A stretch of 64,000 bases of DNA, taken from positions 1 through 64,000 of the forward strand of contig DASPIL010000091.1 of NCBI GenBank assembly GCA_035629175.1. Direction: 5' to 3'. The position numbers and the translations under genes were made by a program. The DNA is from Verrucomicrobiia bacterium (GTDB lineage: Bacteria; Verrucomicrobiota; Verrucomicrobiia; Limisphaerales; DASXHY01). Under the pieces are notes generated by a model. That model was given only the letters and a program-made list of their open reading frames with translations, was not told the DNA's origin and searched no databases. This document shows positions 1 to 8,385 of this stretch, piece by piece (the stretch's first letter is position 1; the number at the start of each line of letters is the position of its first letter).

Positions 1-231
1 CAGGAGCAACGCGTCGCCATTGCGCGGGCGCTCGTGACGGATCCCAGCCTGGTCGTTGCGGACGAGCCAACGGGCAATCTGGATTCGCACTCCGCCCAGG
101 AGGTGCTGACCGTCTTGCAATCATTGAGCCGCACGGCATCCAAGACCGTCATCATGGTCACGCACGATCCGAAAGCGGCGGCTTATGGCTCGCGGTCGAT
201 TCACCTGGAAAAGGGGGAATTGACGAACTGA
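1..231 (+). CDS. ABC transporter ATP-binding protein, 3' end only (MacB/LolD type)
   Basis: The window starts inside this gene; the reading frame is open from base 1 and 76 residues remain. Seen: the end of the ABC signature ([11 protein letters not shown]), Walker B with the D-E pair followed by PTGNLD ([12 protein letters not shown]), and the H-loop (VTHDP). The PTGNLD form is typical of MacB/LolD/FtsE ATPases that drive periplasmic extrusion of lipoproteins, peptides or drugs. The next gene, an FtsX-like permease, starts 4 bases after the stop, so this is the energising subunit of the operon that runs to 4593. The substrate cannot be told from the sequence. Confidence 0.93.
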   Translation, partial: QEQRVAIARALVTDPSLVVADEPTGNLDSHSAQEVLTVLQSLSRTASKTVIMVTHDPKAAAYGSRSIHLEKGELTN

Positions 232-235
232 AGGC

Positions 236-1534
236 ATGACCGCCGCCACGTTCATCGTCAAGAATGCCTTGCGCAACAAGCGCCGCGCGACGCTTTCAAT
301 ACTGAGCGTCGCTGTCAGCCTGTTTCTACTCGTGTTCCTTTTGGTGACGTTGCGCGAACTGACCTTGCCACCTGAGGATGTTGGGGCAGCGTTGCGCGTT
401 GCCGTGCGCAACAAGATCAGCATCGCCAATCTTCTTCCCGCGAAGCAACTGCCTGTCATCGAGCGCGTCCCTGGGGTTGAAGCTGTTTCGCCGTTCACCT
501 GGTTTGGTGGCAAGTACCAGAACGAAGAAAGCATGACGTTCGCGCAGTTCGCCATGGATGCGAAAAAGCTTCGAACGGTTTTTGGCGAGGCGAAGATGTC
601 GGCTGCGGAATACGACGCCTTTGAGAGCATTCGCGATTCATGCATCATCGGGAAAGTCACTGCTGAGAAATACAAGCTGAAGGTCGGCGACAAGATCACT
701 CTCGAAAGCACGATCTATCCGTGCACGCTCAACTTTCGAATCGTCGGGATTTATGCGGGAACTGCGGATGACCGGAACATGCTGTTCCATCACGAGTACC
801 TCGATGATGCCTGCGATAATGCGGGCTGGGTGGGCATGTGGTGGTTGCGCGTTGCGAGTCCGGATGACATGCCGCGCGTGATCAGCGCGGTGAACAAGGC
901 ATTCGAGAACACGTCGGCGGAAGTGCGCGCCGAAAGCGAACGGGCGTTTCAACTCAGCTTCATATCCATGCTCGGCAACGTCCGCGTTTTGATCGGCTCG
1001 ATTTCCAGCGTGGTGGTGTTCACCCTGATTCTTGTTTCGGCAAGCACGATGAGCATGGCGATTCGGGAGCGCTTTCGCGAGCTGGCCATCCTGAAGGCGA
1101 TCGGTTTTCGACGGCGCGAGCTGTTCGCTTTCATCCTCGCGGAGAGCTTTGGACTCGCTCTCGCTGGATTGGTCGTGGGCGCGGGCGGAGCCTGGCTGCT
1201 GTTCACCCATGGCGAAATCGCAGGAGGCGTGCTGATGGCTGTCTCAGCATTGATCGCGGTGTCGATGTTCAACCATCTGTTTCACCGGCGAATCCTCAGT
1301 GCGGTGTTTGCCCTGTTGATCGCGCTGCTGGTCGGCAGTATCGGTATGTGGGCGTATCAGAATCCCGACATCTCGAAAATGACGAACGGCTTTTTCATCA
1401 CGTTTGAAGTGACTCCAAAGATCCTCGCCATTACTGCAATCGTGGCCGCAGCGCTGGGGATTATTTCCAGCCTGGCACCCGCGCTGTCGGTCGCGCGGAT
1501 GAGCGTTGTCAGCGGACTTAAAACCCTGGATTGA
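236..1534 (+). CDS. ABC transporter permease, FtsX/MacB-like (first of two)
   Basis: 432-residue inner-membrane permease. One N-terminal membrane segment (about residues 17-40) is followed by a large periplasmic MacB-type domain (about 45-245) and a FtsX-like block of membrane helices. The cytoplasmic stretch RERFRELAILKAIGFRRREL is the classic FtsX coupling loop that contacts the ATPase. Between helices (about 325-380) there are two additional hydrophobic stretches, so it is longer than a simple four-helix FtsX protein. Start ATG lies 4 bases after the ATPase stop; the next gene starts directly after its TGA, indicating one transcript. Pairing with a second, different permease at 2365 suggests a heterodimeric exporter. 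Substrate unknown. Confidence 0.88.
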   Translation: MTAATFIVKNALRNKRRATLSILSVAVSLFLLVFLLVTLRELTLPPEDVGAALRVAVRNKISIANLLPAKQLPVIERVPGVEAVSPFTWFGGKYQNEESMTFAQFAMDAKKLRTVFGEAKMSAAEYDAFESIRDSCIIGKVTAEKYKLKVGDKITLESTIYPCTLNFRIVGIYAGTADDRNMLFHHEYLDDACDNAGWVGMWWLRVASPDDMPRVISAVNKAFENTSAEVRAESERAFQLSFISMLGNVRVLIGSISSVVVFTLILVSASTMSMAIRERFRELAILKAIGFRRRELFAFILAESFGLALAGLVVGAGGAWLLFTHGEIAGGVLMAVSALIAVSMFNHLFHRRILSAVFALLIALLVGSIGMWAYQNPDISKMTNGFFITFEVTPKILAITAIVAAALGIISSLAPALSVARMSVVSGLKTLD

Positions 1535-2368
1535 ATGAAGCACGCGCAATTTGTCTTTGAAGAGGCGGGCACAATCCGCAGCGTGGAACACTTTCTCGCG
1601 GAGATAAAACGCGCCGCGGGAGCTGGCGATTTCGGCCTGTATTTTCGCGGGCACGGCCAGCCGACCGAGGGATTGATGCCGTCCATCGGACGCAAACACT
1701 ATTACCTCGGCCGTTCCGTGACATTTTCTTCCGAGCAGGAAAAAAGCCTGCTGTTGCAGTTCCGCCGCCACAGTTACGAACACTTTGGACGCATAGCGAG
1801 TGAATGGGAGAACCTGTTCGTGGCGCGGCATCACGGGCTTCCCACCCGGCTGCTGGATTGGACCTTCAATCCGCTGGTCGCGCTTTACTTCGCCGCCTTT
1901 TACGAGAGCGAGGAATTCCTGCCGCCCTCGAGTGAGGACCATATGAGCACGGAGAAGCTGAACGTGGATGGCACAGTCTGGGCCATCCAGCGAAGGCGGA
2001 AAATCACCGAGCTCGACGTCTTGCATGATGACACGCCGCCGCTGGAGATTGCAGGGATCAAACTCGTTATGCCCTTCAATCCCACACCACGCATGACTGC
2101 GCAGTCGGGCGTGTTCACGATTCACAGCGATCCATGGACGGACATGGTGAAGAGCGCCGGCCAGCCGTACGATCCCACTGACCTGGACGTTTCCAAACTC
2201 ATCAAATGGACCGTGCGAAGCGAGGACAAGACGGGAATCGTTCTCGACCTGGAGCGCTTGGCAATTAACAGCCGCACCTTGTTTCCGGATGTCGAGGGGC
2301 TCGCGCGCGGACTGTGGCAGACGGAGATCATCCGCCAATGCTTTGCGGGTCGGGAGGAAGAGCCGTGA
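1535..2368 (+). CDS. FRG domain-containing protein inside an ABC exporter operon
   Basis: 277 residues, no signal peptide or membrane helix, so cytoplasmic. The name-giving motif is present (LYFRGHGQPTEGLMPS, F37-R38-G39) and so is the second conserved block of the FRG family (ARHHGLPTRLLDWT, residues 97-110, then NPLVALYFAAF). FRG is a widespread bacterial domain of unestablished activity. The ATG follows the upstream permease stop with no gap and the stop overlaps the next permease start (GTGA), so it is translated with the transporter. A link to transport is inferred from this position only; it might instead be an independent gene that entered the operon. Confidence 0.85.
   Translation: MKHAQFVFEEAGTIRSVEHFLAEIKRAAGAGDFGLYFRGHGQPTEGLMPSIGRKHYYLGRSVTFSSEQEKSLLLQFRRHSYEHFGRIASEWENLFVARHHGLPTRLLDWTFNPLVALYFAAFYESEEFLPPSSEDHMSTEKLNVDGTVWAIQRRRKITELDVLHDDTPPLEIAGIKLVMPFNPTPRMTAQSGVFTIHSDPWTDMVKSAGQPYDPTDLDVSKLIKWTVRSEDKTGIVLDLERLAINSRTLFPDVEGLARGLWQTEIIRQCFAGREEEP
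2353..2357 (+). promoter_or_regulatory. Shine-Dalgarno GGAGG before the GTG of the second permease
   Basis: GGAGG lies 7 bases before GTG at 2365. It decides for this GTG start over an in-frame ATG 51 bases upstream, which would overlap the FRG gene extensively and add 17 non-conserved residues. Confidence 0.6.
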
Positions 2369-3546
2369 CGCTGCCGATCCGTTACAACATTCGGAATGTG
2401 TTTGTTCGCTGGCGCGCGACAATGGCAACCATCATCGGAGTGGCGCTGGTCGTCGCGGTTTACATCTTGATTCAATCGCTGGCCGTCGGGCTGGAAAAGT
2501 CTGGGCGGAATACGGGAGACCCGCGCAACCTGATGATCGTCAGGAAAGGTTCTACGGCGGAATCGAGCAGCCAGGTGAATCGCACGCAGCTCAAGACGCT
2601 GCAATATCTGCCGCAGATTGAGCGGGATGCACAAGGACAACCGTTGATCTCCGCAGACCTTGTCGTGTTGATCAGCCTGCCACGGCAGGACGGGAAGGGT
2701 GAGGCCAATGTCACAATGCGTGGGATCTCTCGCGCAGGAGTTGAACTGCGTCCCCAGGTGACGCTGGTCGAAGGCCGCTGGTTTGTGCCGGGCGGGCGCG
2801 AAGTCGTGGTGAGCACGAAGATGGCAAAGCGCTTCGCGCAGTGCGCAATCGGCGACAGATTCCGCACGGGAGGTCATGAACTGCACGTGGTGGGACATTT
2901 CGACGGCGGCGAAACTGCTTTTGATTCAGAAATCTGGATGGACGCTGACGAGGCGCGGTCGGTGTTCGATCGCGAGAATTATTCAAGCGCCCTTGTGCGG
3001 ATGCGCAGTCCCGAGGCCGCGCAGGAGTTCATGAAGCGAATCGAGGCGGACAAGCGGTTGCCGCTGCGAGTGGACCCGGAAATTGCGTATTACAGCGAGC
3101 AGACGCGCACGTCCCAGATTTTCCAGGTGATCGGCACCTTCCTGGCGGTGTCGATGTCGATCGGCGCATTCTTTGCCGCGATGAACACCATGTACGCGAG
3201 CGTTGGTGCGCGCACGCGGGAGATTGGGACGTTGCGCGTGCTGGGGTTCAGGCGGCGAACGATTCTTGCCAGCTTCATTCTTGAGGGGGCGATTCTGGCG
3301 GCGATTGGCGGCGCGATTGGCTGTCTCATCTCGCTGGGCCTCCAGAGCCTTTCGGTATTTCTGGGCTGGCAGTTCGGCACGATGAGCTTCAACACCTTCA
3401 GTGAAGTGGTCTTTCAGTTTCGCATCACCCCCGGTTTGGCGGCGCAAGGGATGGTTTTTGCGGTTGTGGTGGGAGTACTGGGCAGTTTCTTTCCAGCCGT
3501 CAGGGCATCACGGTTGCCTGTGATTGCGGCGTTGAAAGTTGTTTGA
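2365..3546 (+). CDS. ABC transporter permease, FtsX/MacB-like (second of two)
   Basis: 393 residues from the GTG at 2365, which overlaps the FRG stop by the shared GTGA. The protein opens with TLPIRYNIRNVFVRWR, a typical start of MacB-like permeases, then a membrane helix (about 18-38), a periplasmic domain (about 40-250) and three C-terminal membrane helices. The coupling loop RTREIGTLRVLGFRRRTI matches the FtsX family. It differs in sequence from the first permease, so the exporter probably uses two distinct permease chains. About 90 bases later comes the membrane fusion protein, separated by an 8-base tandem repeat. Confidence 0.88.
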   Translation: MTLPIRYNIRNVFVRWRATMATIIGVALVVAVYILIQSLAVGLEKSGRNTGDPRNLMIVRKGSTAESSSQVNRTQLKTLQYLPQIERDAQGQPLISADLVVLISLPRQDGKGEANVTMRGISRAGVELRPQVTLVEGRWFVPGGREVVVSTKMAKRFAQCAIGDRFRTGGHELHVVGHFDGGETAFDSEIWMDADEARSVFDRENYSSALVRMRSPEAAQEFMKRIEADKRLPLRVDPEIAYYSEQTRTSQIFQVIGTFLAVSMSIGAFFAAMNTMYASVGARTREIGTLRVLGFRRRTILASFILEGAILAAIGGAIGCLISLGLQSLSVFLGWQFGTMSFNTFSEVVFQFRITPGLAAQGMVFAVVVGVLGSFFPAVRASRLPVIAALKVV

Positions 3547-3562
3547 GGACTGTTCGTTTCAG

Positions 3563-3601
3563 GTCCCGTAGTCCCGTAGTCCCGTAGTCCCGTAGTCCCG
3601 T
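3563..3601. repeat. 8-base tandem repeat, unit GTCCCGTA, nearly five copies
   Basis: Four perfect copies of GTCCCGTA (3563-3594) plus a partial fifth (GTCCCGT, 3595-3601) fill much of the 93-base gap between the second permease and the adaptor gene. It is not coding. Such perfect short arrays can gain or lose units by slippage, which would change spacing within this transcript. Confidence 0.9.
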
Positions 3602-3639
3602 TTTCTCTTTTCCCGAATTCACTTTGACTTCATCTTGCG

Positions 3640-4593
3640 ATGCGCATGTCCGACAAACTCAAGAACCTGCAGATCGATCCCGAGAAGAAGCGGCGTCCGC
3701 AGGGTTCGCTCTGGGCGATTTTCCTTGGGGTGCTGGGCGTAACCGCGATTGCCATCTTCTATGCCTGGCCGAGGTCGAGTGATAAACAACGGGTGATCAA
3801 CACCCAGCGCGCAGGCGCCACGAATGTCACCGCGTCCGCGTCAAGGTCCTCATCAACCAACGATAACGTCGCGCTGACAGTGAGCGGATACATCATTAAT
3901 CGGGAGCGCATCGAACTCAGCCCGCGGTTTCTGGGTGTCGTGAAATGGATTGGCGTGAAGAAAGGGGATGCCGTGACAAACGGGCAGGTCGTCGTGCTGC
4001 TGGATGATGCGGAATATCGTGCCCGATTGCAGCAGTCTGCGGGAGCCCTCGCATCGGCGCAGGCAAACCTCGACAAGGCTGAGCTGGATTTTCGCCGCAT
4101 TGAGGAGCTGGCGCGAACCGACATTGAATCGAGGCAGCGGCTCGATGACGCACGGATCCAATTGCAGGCTGCGCGGGCCAACGTAAGCGAAGTGCAGGGA
4201 ATGCATCAGCTTGCGCAAACCTATGTCGATTGGTGCACGATCCGCTCCCCCATCAACGGCGTCGTGCTTGAGAAGCTGGTTGATCCTGAGGAACTCGTCG
4301 TCCCGCAGAGCTTCGGCGGACTGCGCGGGCCGAGCACCGCGTTGCTGGCTGTCGCGGATCCAAAGGATCTCCAGGTGGAGATTGATCTAAACGAAGCGGA
4401 CCTTTCAAAAGTTGCGCTCGATCAGAAGTGCCGCGTCACACCCGAAGCATATCCCGACCGGCATTATGATGGCGTGGTCGCCGAGATTGCGCCAGAAGCG
4501 GATCGCGCGAAGGGCACGTTGCAGATCAAGGTGCAGGTGCTGGACCCCGACGAATTCCTGACCCCGCAACTGAGCGCACGCGTGGAGTTTTAG
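3640..4593 (+). CDS. Periplasmic adaptor / membrane fusion protein (HlyD/RND-MFP type)
   Basis: 317 residues. One membrane segment near the N-terminus (about 25-43) anchors it in the inner membrane. Then come a biotinyl-lipoyl-like half (VVKWIGVKKGDAVTNGQVV), an alpha-helical hairpin (about 125-190, rich in A, Q, E, R), the second lipoyl half (IRSPINGVVLEKLVDPEE) and a beta-barrel domain. This order is that of tripartite efflux adaptors such as MacA. It lies downstream of the ATPase and two permeases and completes the inner-membrane part of the exporter. No outer-membrane TolC-like gene is nearby. An alternative ATG lies 6 bases downstream (3646). Confidence 0.85.
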   Translation: MRMSDKLKNLQIDPEKKRRPQGSLWAIFLGVLGVTAIAIFYAWPRSSDKQRVINTQRAGATNVTASASRSSSTNDNVALTVSGYIINRERIELSPRFLGVVKWIGVKKGDAVTNGQVVVLLDDAEYRARLQQSAGALASAQANLDKAELDFRRIEELARTDIESRQRLDDARIQLQAARANVSEVQGMHQLAQTYVDWCTIRSPINGVVLEKLVDPEELVVPQSFGGLRGPSTALLAVADPKDLQVEIDLNEADLSKVALDQKCRVTPEAYPDRHYDGVVAEIAPEADRAKGTLQIKVQVLDPDEFLTPQLSARVEF

Positions 4594-4700
4594 ACGCATA
4601 GCCGTGAGGCGAATCGGCCATTGGACAGGGCCGGTTATCGTGACTTAAACTCCCATTTTGTCGCTGAGCACAACATCCAGAACGTGCAAGGACGAAACTT

Positions 4701-6617
4701 TTAGTGGCCATGCTTCGGGGAAACCAGCCTGAAAAACCTTGGTTCCGCTACGATGATGTTGGTGATTGAAGCGGTGGTCCCATCGCCGGTCAAAGCGGTA
4801 TAAGGAATGTCAGCCCATGAATTACCAAACGGTTCTGCGGCGGCTTGCAATTGATACGCAATCCCGGGAATCGTTGGAAACCGGAGAACCACCTGTCCGG
4901 TTTGTTGACCAAGTGATAGATGAAGTGACGGTTGGTTGAGCATGACAAAACTTTGATCGAACCCGGCCGCGATCTGTGGAACTCCAATCAAGCCGACGGG
5001 AACGGTGATTTGACCGCGATTGTTCCAACCCCATCCAACAATGCGACCGTTGCGCTTCAGCGCCAGGCTGTGCGGATTGCTACCACGGCCGGCGGCAATT
5101 TGAATCACGTCGGCCACATCGTCGGGCACGTTTGTTTGGCCCACTTCATTCGCACCCCAGGCAACGACCGTTCCATCCGACCTAAGCGCCATGGAATAAT
5201 GTGCCCCGCACGAAATCGCAACGACGTTGGACAGTCCCGGCGGGACGTTTGTGACGCCGAACAGGCCGGATCCCCAGGCAATCACGCTGCCGTCGCCGCG
5301 AAGTGCAACGCTATGTGCAGAACCGGCAGAGATCGCCACAACATTTGTCAGGCCTGGAGGTATGTTCGTAAGAGTTTCAAGGCCAAAAGCCGTCACTGTC
5401 GCATCACTGCGGAGAACCAGACTGTGGGAAGCGCCAGCCGCAACCTTAACAGCATCAATCAACCCTGAGGGAACCTTTGTTTTGCCCCAGGACGATGAGC
5501 CCCAGGCAACCACCGTCCCGTTGCCAAGCGCAGCGAGGCAATGGTGCGAGCCGCAGGCGATGTCCGAAACATTGGTTAATCCGGAAGAGACTGTAGCCTT
5601 GACGAAGTCGATCTCACCCCACGTCTGGAGGGTGCCATCAACGTGCCGCACGACATTGAAACCGAAGCCGCCTGCAATTTGTGCAACATCGGACATTTGC
5701 TGTGGGGTGACGCACTCGCCGGATGTGTTCCGGCCCCAGGCTGACACGACGCCGTTGCTGCTCAGCGCAAGCGAATGATAGGAGCCGGCTGCGATCTTCA
5801 CCACATTTGTAAGGTTTGAAGGAATGGTGTTCTGCCCGTGATTGTTTAAGCCGCCCCAGCCTACAATTGACCCGTCTTCCTTGAGTGCCAGCCGATGCGT
5901 TCCGTTCCCTGCAATCTGTCTCACTGCGCTGACAGATGCGGGAACGAATGCCGACCGGCCCCAGACGAGGACTTCCCCGTCTGCACGCAGGGCCATGCTG
6001 TAGTCAAACCCCGCTTCCACAGCCACAATGTTCGTAGCCGCCGGAGGAACGTTCGTTTGCGTGTTATCATTCCGTCCCCACGCGACGACGCTTCCATCAC
6101 CTCGTAAAGCCAGAGTGTGATCACCGCCCGCTGCTACGGCCGCAACGTTATTGAGACCTGGGGGAACCGTGCACTGGCCGAATAAGTTATAGCCCCACGC
6201 GTGCACCGTGCCGTCCGCACTGAGGGCAACGTTATGGCTCCCGCCAGAGGCGATCGCAATCACATCGGCAAGTCCCGCCGGCGTATATGCCAGATCCCCC
6301 CAGCTTAGCACTGTTCCGTTTGCTTGAAGCGCGAGGTTGTGAAAGCGCCCGGCGGCAATGGCTATGGCGTTGGTGACGTTTGGGGGAATCGTTGACTGTT
6401 GCTGTCGATTACTTCCCCACGCGATCATCTTTCCCGAAGCAGTCAATGCCAGGGTGTGATCTTCGCCGCCTGCGATATCGATGATGGCTTCGTCGGCGGG
6501 CAGATACGGGATGACCATCTCACCCCATGCTACAAGCTGCGCCGCGGGAGAGTGTTGTGCTGCGAATCCCGCCATCAACATTAGCAGCAGAGTAAGCAGC
6601 TCAGGGGATGGTCTCAC
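4701..6617 (-). CDS. Secreted RCC1-repeat protein, probable double beta-propeller
   Basis: 638 residues beginning with a signal peptide (about 1-25, LLTLLLMLMAGFAAQ). The body is a run of RCC1-type units, each with an IAAG-x-HxLAL half and a G-xVxAWG half. I count fourteen W-G (once F-G) turns, fitting two seven-bladed propellers. A C-terminal domain of about 80 residues (LSLGQQTGQVVLRF to RFFRLVSP) resembles the beta-sandwich tails on many secreted verrucomicrobial proteins; this is recalled, not tested. The role is unknown; binding to proteins or carbohydrates outside the cell is plausible. Its start faces the neighbouring + strand gene, so the two are divergently transcribed. Confidence 0.85.
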   Translation of the reverse strand: MRPSPELLTLLLMLMAGFAAQHSPAAQLVAWGEMVIPYLPADEAIIDIAGGEDHTLALTASGKMIAWGSNRQQQSTIPPNVTNAIAIAAGRFHNLALQANGTVLSWGDLAYTPAGLADVIAIASGGSHNVALSADGTVHAWGYNLFGQCTVPPGLNNVAAVAAGGDHTLALRGDGSVVAWGRNDNTQTNVPPAATNIVAVEAGFDYSMALRADGEVLVWGRSAFVPASVSAVRQIAGNGTHRLALKEDGSIVGWGGLNNHGQNTIPSNLTNVVKIAAGSYHSLALSSNGVVSAWGRNTSGECVTPQQMSDVAQIAGGFGFNVVRHVDGTLQTWGEIDFVKATVSSGLTNVSDIACGSHHCLAALGNGTVVAWGSSSWGKTKVPSGLIDAVKVAAGASHSLVLRSDATVTAFGLETLTNIPPGLTNVVAISAGSAHSVALRGDGSVIAWGSGLFGVTNVPPGLSNVVAISCGAHYSMALRSDGTVVAWGANEVGQTNVPDDVADVIQIAAGRGSNPHSLALKRNGRIVGWGWNNRGQITVPVGLIGVPQIAAGFDQSFVMLNQPSLHLSLGQQTGQVVLRFPTIPGIAYQLQAAAEPFGNSWADIPYTALTGDGTTASITNIIVAEPRFFRLVSPKHGH

Positions 6618-6729
6618 GAGATCGGAGAGTAGTGTGACGGCTGGATTTTTGGAAGTGGGGATTCAACCGCGCGGCGGACAGGCACGACCCGCCGTAGGAA
6701 ACGGCCGACCTGAGAACTCTATTTCCGGC

Positions 6730-7395
6730 ATGCCAATGCATGGATACATTCGGGTCATGATCAAACTCGCTGCCGCGGCTTTCGTGTTTCTTGGCGGGTT
6801 TGCTGTCATGGTGCTGGAGATTGTTGGCGCCCGCTATCTCGCGAAAGATTTCGGAGGAACGTTCTATGTATGGATCAGCCAGATCGGAATCATCCTGGTT
6901 GCGCTCGCGCTCGGCTATGGCGTGGGCGGTGCGCTTGCGGACAAGTTTCGACGCGCTGGATTTCTTGCAATACCGCTGACCATGGCGGGTTTGTTCATCC
7001 TGTTCATCCCCGAGTTTACCCCGCCACTGGTGGATGCAATCGTGATGCGGCATCCGCTGGATCGCGAGATTCCCGCGTTGTGGCAGAAACTGGATCCTGT
7101 GCTTGGCAGCACACTGGTGTTCTTTCTCCCGTGCTGCGTCCTGGCCGTGTTATCGCCCTACACCATTCGACTTGCGGCGACGCGGCTTGAAACGGTCGGG
7201 GCCATCAGCGGCCTGGTCTACGCAGCCAGCACGGTTGGAAGCATCGCAGGCGTCTTTGGATCAGGTTACATCCTGATCGATTACTTCGACATCTCCGCAA
7301 TCTTCCGCTGCACGGGGGCGCTCGTTCTAGCGCTTGCAGGATTGAGCCTCATGATGGATCGATGGATGATCAAACCCGAACACCGCAACCCATGA
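6730..7395 (+). CDS. Membrane protein, N-terminal half of fused MFS/spermidine synthase family
   Basis: 221 residues from ATG 6730; ATG 6757 (giving MIKLAAAAFVFLGG) is an equally good start. About six membrane helices. The segments FAVMVLEIVGARYLAKDFGG and GLVYAASTVGSIAGVFGSGY are characteristic of the membrane domain that usually precedes a spermidine-synthase-like domain in one polypeptide. Here that second domain is a separate gene whose ATG overlaps this stop (ATGA at 7392-7395), so the two are translationally coupled and probably form one unit. The substrate is not known for this family; polyamine synthesis and export has been proposed for related fusions. Confidence 0.75.
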   Translation: MPMHGYIRVMIKLAAAAFVFLGGFAVMVLEIVGARYLAKDFGGTFYVWISQIGIILVALALGYGVGGALADKFRRAGFLAIPLTMAGLFILFIPEFTPPLVDAIVMRHPLDREIPALWQKLDPVLGSTLVFFLPCCVLAVLSPYTIRLAATRLETVGAISGLVYAASTVGSIAGVFGSGYILIDYFDISAIFRCTGALVLALAGLSLMMDRWMIKPEHRNP

Positions 7396-8312
7396 AACGC
7401 GCTTCCGCTGCTTTCTTAATGGTTTCGTTGGCGTGGATCTCTGCCATTCCCCTGCGGGCGCAGATGGTTTTCCAGAAGTATTCTCCGTATCATCATGTGC
7501 AGGTGATTGACCAGCGTGGCATGCGGATGCTGAGCTTCAATGGAACACAGGAGACACGCATGTCGCTCGCAAACCCGCTGCAGGGACACTTCGAATACAC
7601 CGAGTTCTTCCATATGCCGTGGCTTTGGAACAGGAGCATGAAGCGGGTTCTAATGATCGGTCTCGGCGGCGGCAGCACGCAACGCTCGTTCCTGCACTAC
7701 TACACCAACACGGTGATCGATACGGTGGAGATCGATCCCGTTGTTGTTGATGTGGCAAAGCAGTTCTTTTCCGTTCCAGAATCGCCACGTCACAAGATTC
7801 ACAACGAAGATGGCCGCGTCTTTCTTCGGCGGACCCGAGAACAGTACGACGCCATCATGCTGGACGCTTACACTACGACGCGCTACGGCTCTTCAATCCC
7901 GCCGCACCTGACCACGAAGGAGTTTTTCCAGTTGGCGGACGGCCACATGACCACCAACGGCGTGCTGGCTTACAATGTGATTGGACAGGTGCAGGGCTGG
8001 AAGGCGGACATCATCGGCGGAATGTTCCGAACGATGAAGGAGGTGTTCCCGAATGTTTATTTGTTTCCGGCGGCGTCGAGCAGAAATGTGGTGCTGGTCG
8101 CAACGAAATCGGCAGAACGGGTGAATCTGGATTGGGTGCAGCAAGAGGCGGCTGGATTGGCGAGCTCAAACATCGTGCGCCTACCCGCCTTCGGGATTCG
8201 GGCGCTATCGTTCAGGGATGTGACTCCAAGTTCCGCCGCTTCCGCGCCTGTTTTCACGGATGAGCACGCACCCGTTGAGCGCTTGATGCGCAGCGGCGCT
8301 ACGGGGCGATGA
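7392..8312 (+). CDS. Spermidine synthase-like methyltransferase-fold protein with signal peptide
   Basis: 306 residues from ATG 7392. Residues 1-24 (MKRASAAFLMVSLAWISAIP, ending LRAQ) form a signal peptide, so the product is probably periplasmic. The rest matches SpeE-like enzymes: glycine loop VLMIGLGGGSTQ, acidic strand end TVEIDPVVVDVAKQFF, and EDGRVFL, followed by the active-site region DAIMLDAYTTTRYGSSIP, where true spermidine synthases have a D-x-x-D-P-type motif. Whether it makes a polyamine is therefore unproven. It overlaps the membrane-domain gene by four bases. A signal peptide on this fold is unusual because its usual donor, decarboxylated SAM, is cytoplasmic. Confidence 0.8.
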   Translation: MKRASAAFLMVSLAWISAIPLRAQMVFQKYSPYHHVQVIDQRGMRMLSFNGTQETRMSLANPLQGHFEYTEFFHMPWLWNRSMKRVLMIGLGGGSTQRSFLHYYTNTVIDTVEIDPVVVDVAKQFFSVPESPRHKIHNEDGRVFLRRTREQYDAIMLDAYTTTRYGSSIPPHLTTKEFFQLADGHMTTNGVLAYNVIGQVQGWKADIIGGMFRTMKEVFPNVYLFPAASSRNVVLVATKSAERVNLDWVQQEAAGLASSNIVRLPAFGIRALSFRDVTPSSAASAPVFTDEHAPVERLMRSGATGR

Positions 8313-8385
8313 TGAGCCGCGTAAGTGTTGCAGAAAGTTTTTTTGTCCACCGTGCCCCTGAACTTCGACATAAGTGGTGAGAACG

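Noticed and set aside
1244-2428. 394-residue minus-strand open frame across the permease and FRG genes
   Set aside because: Covers parts of several coupled plus-strand genes; no family resemblance.
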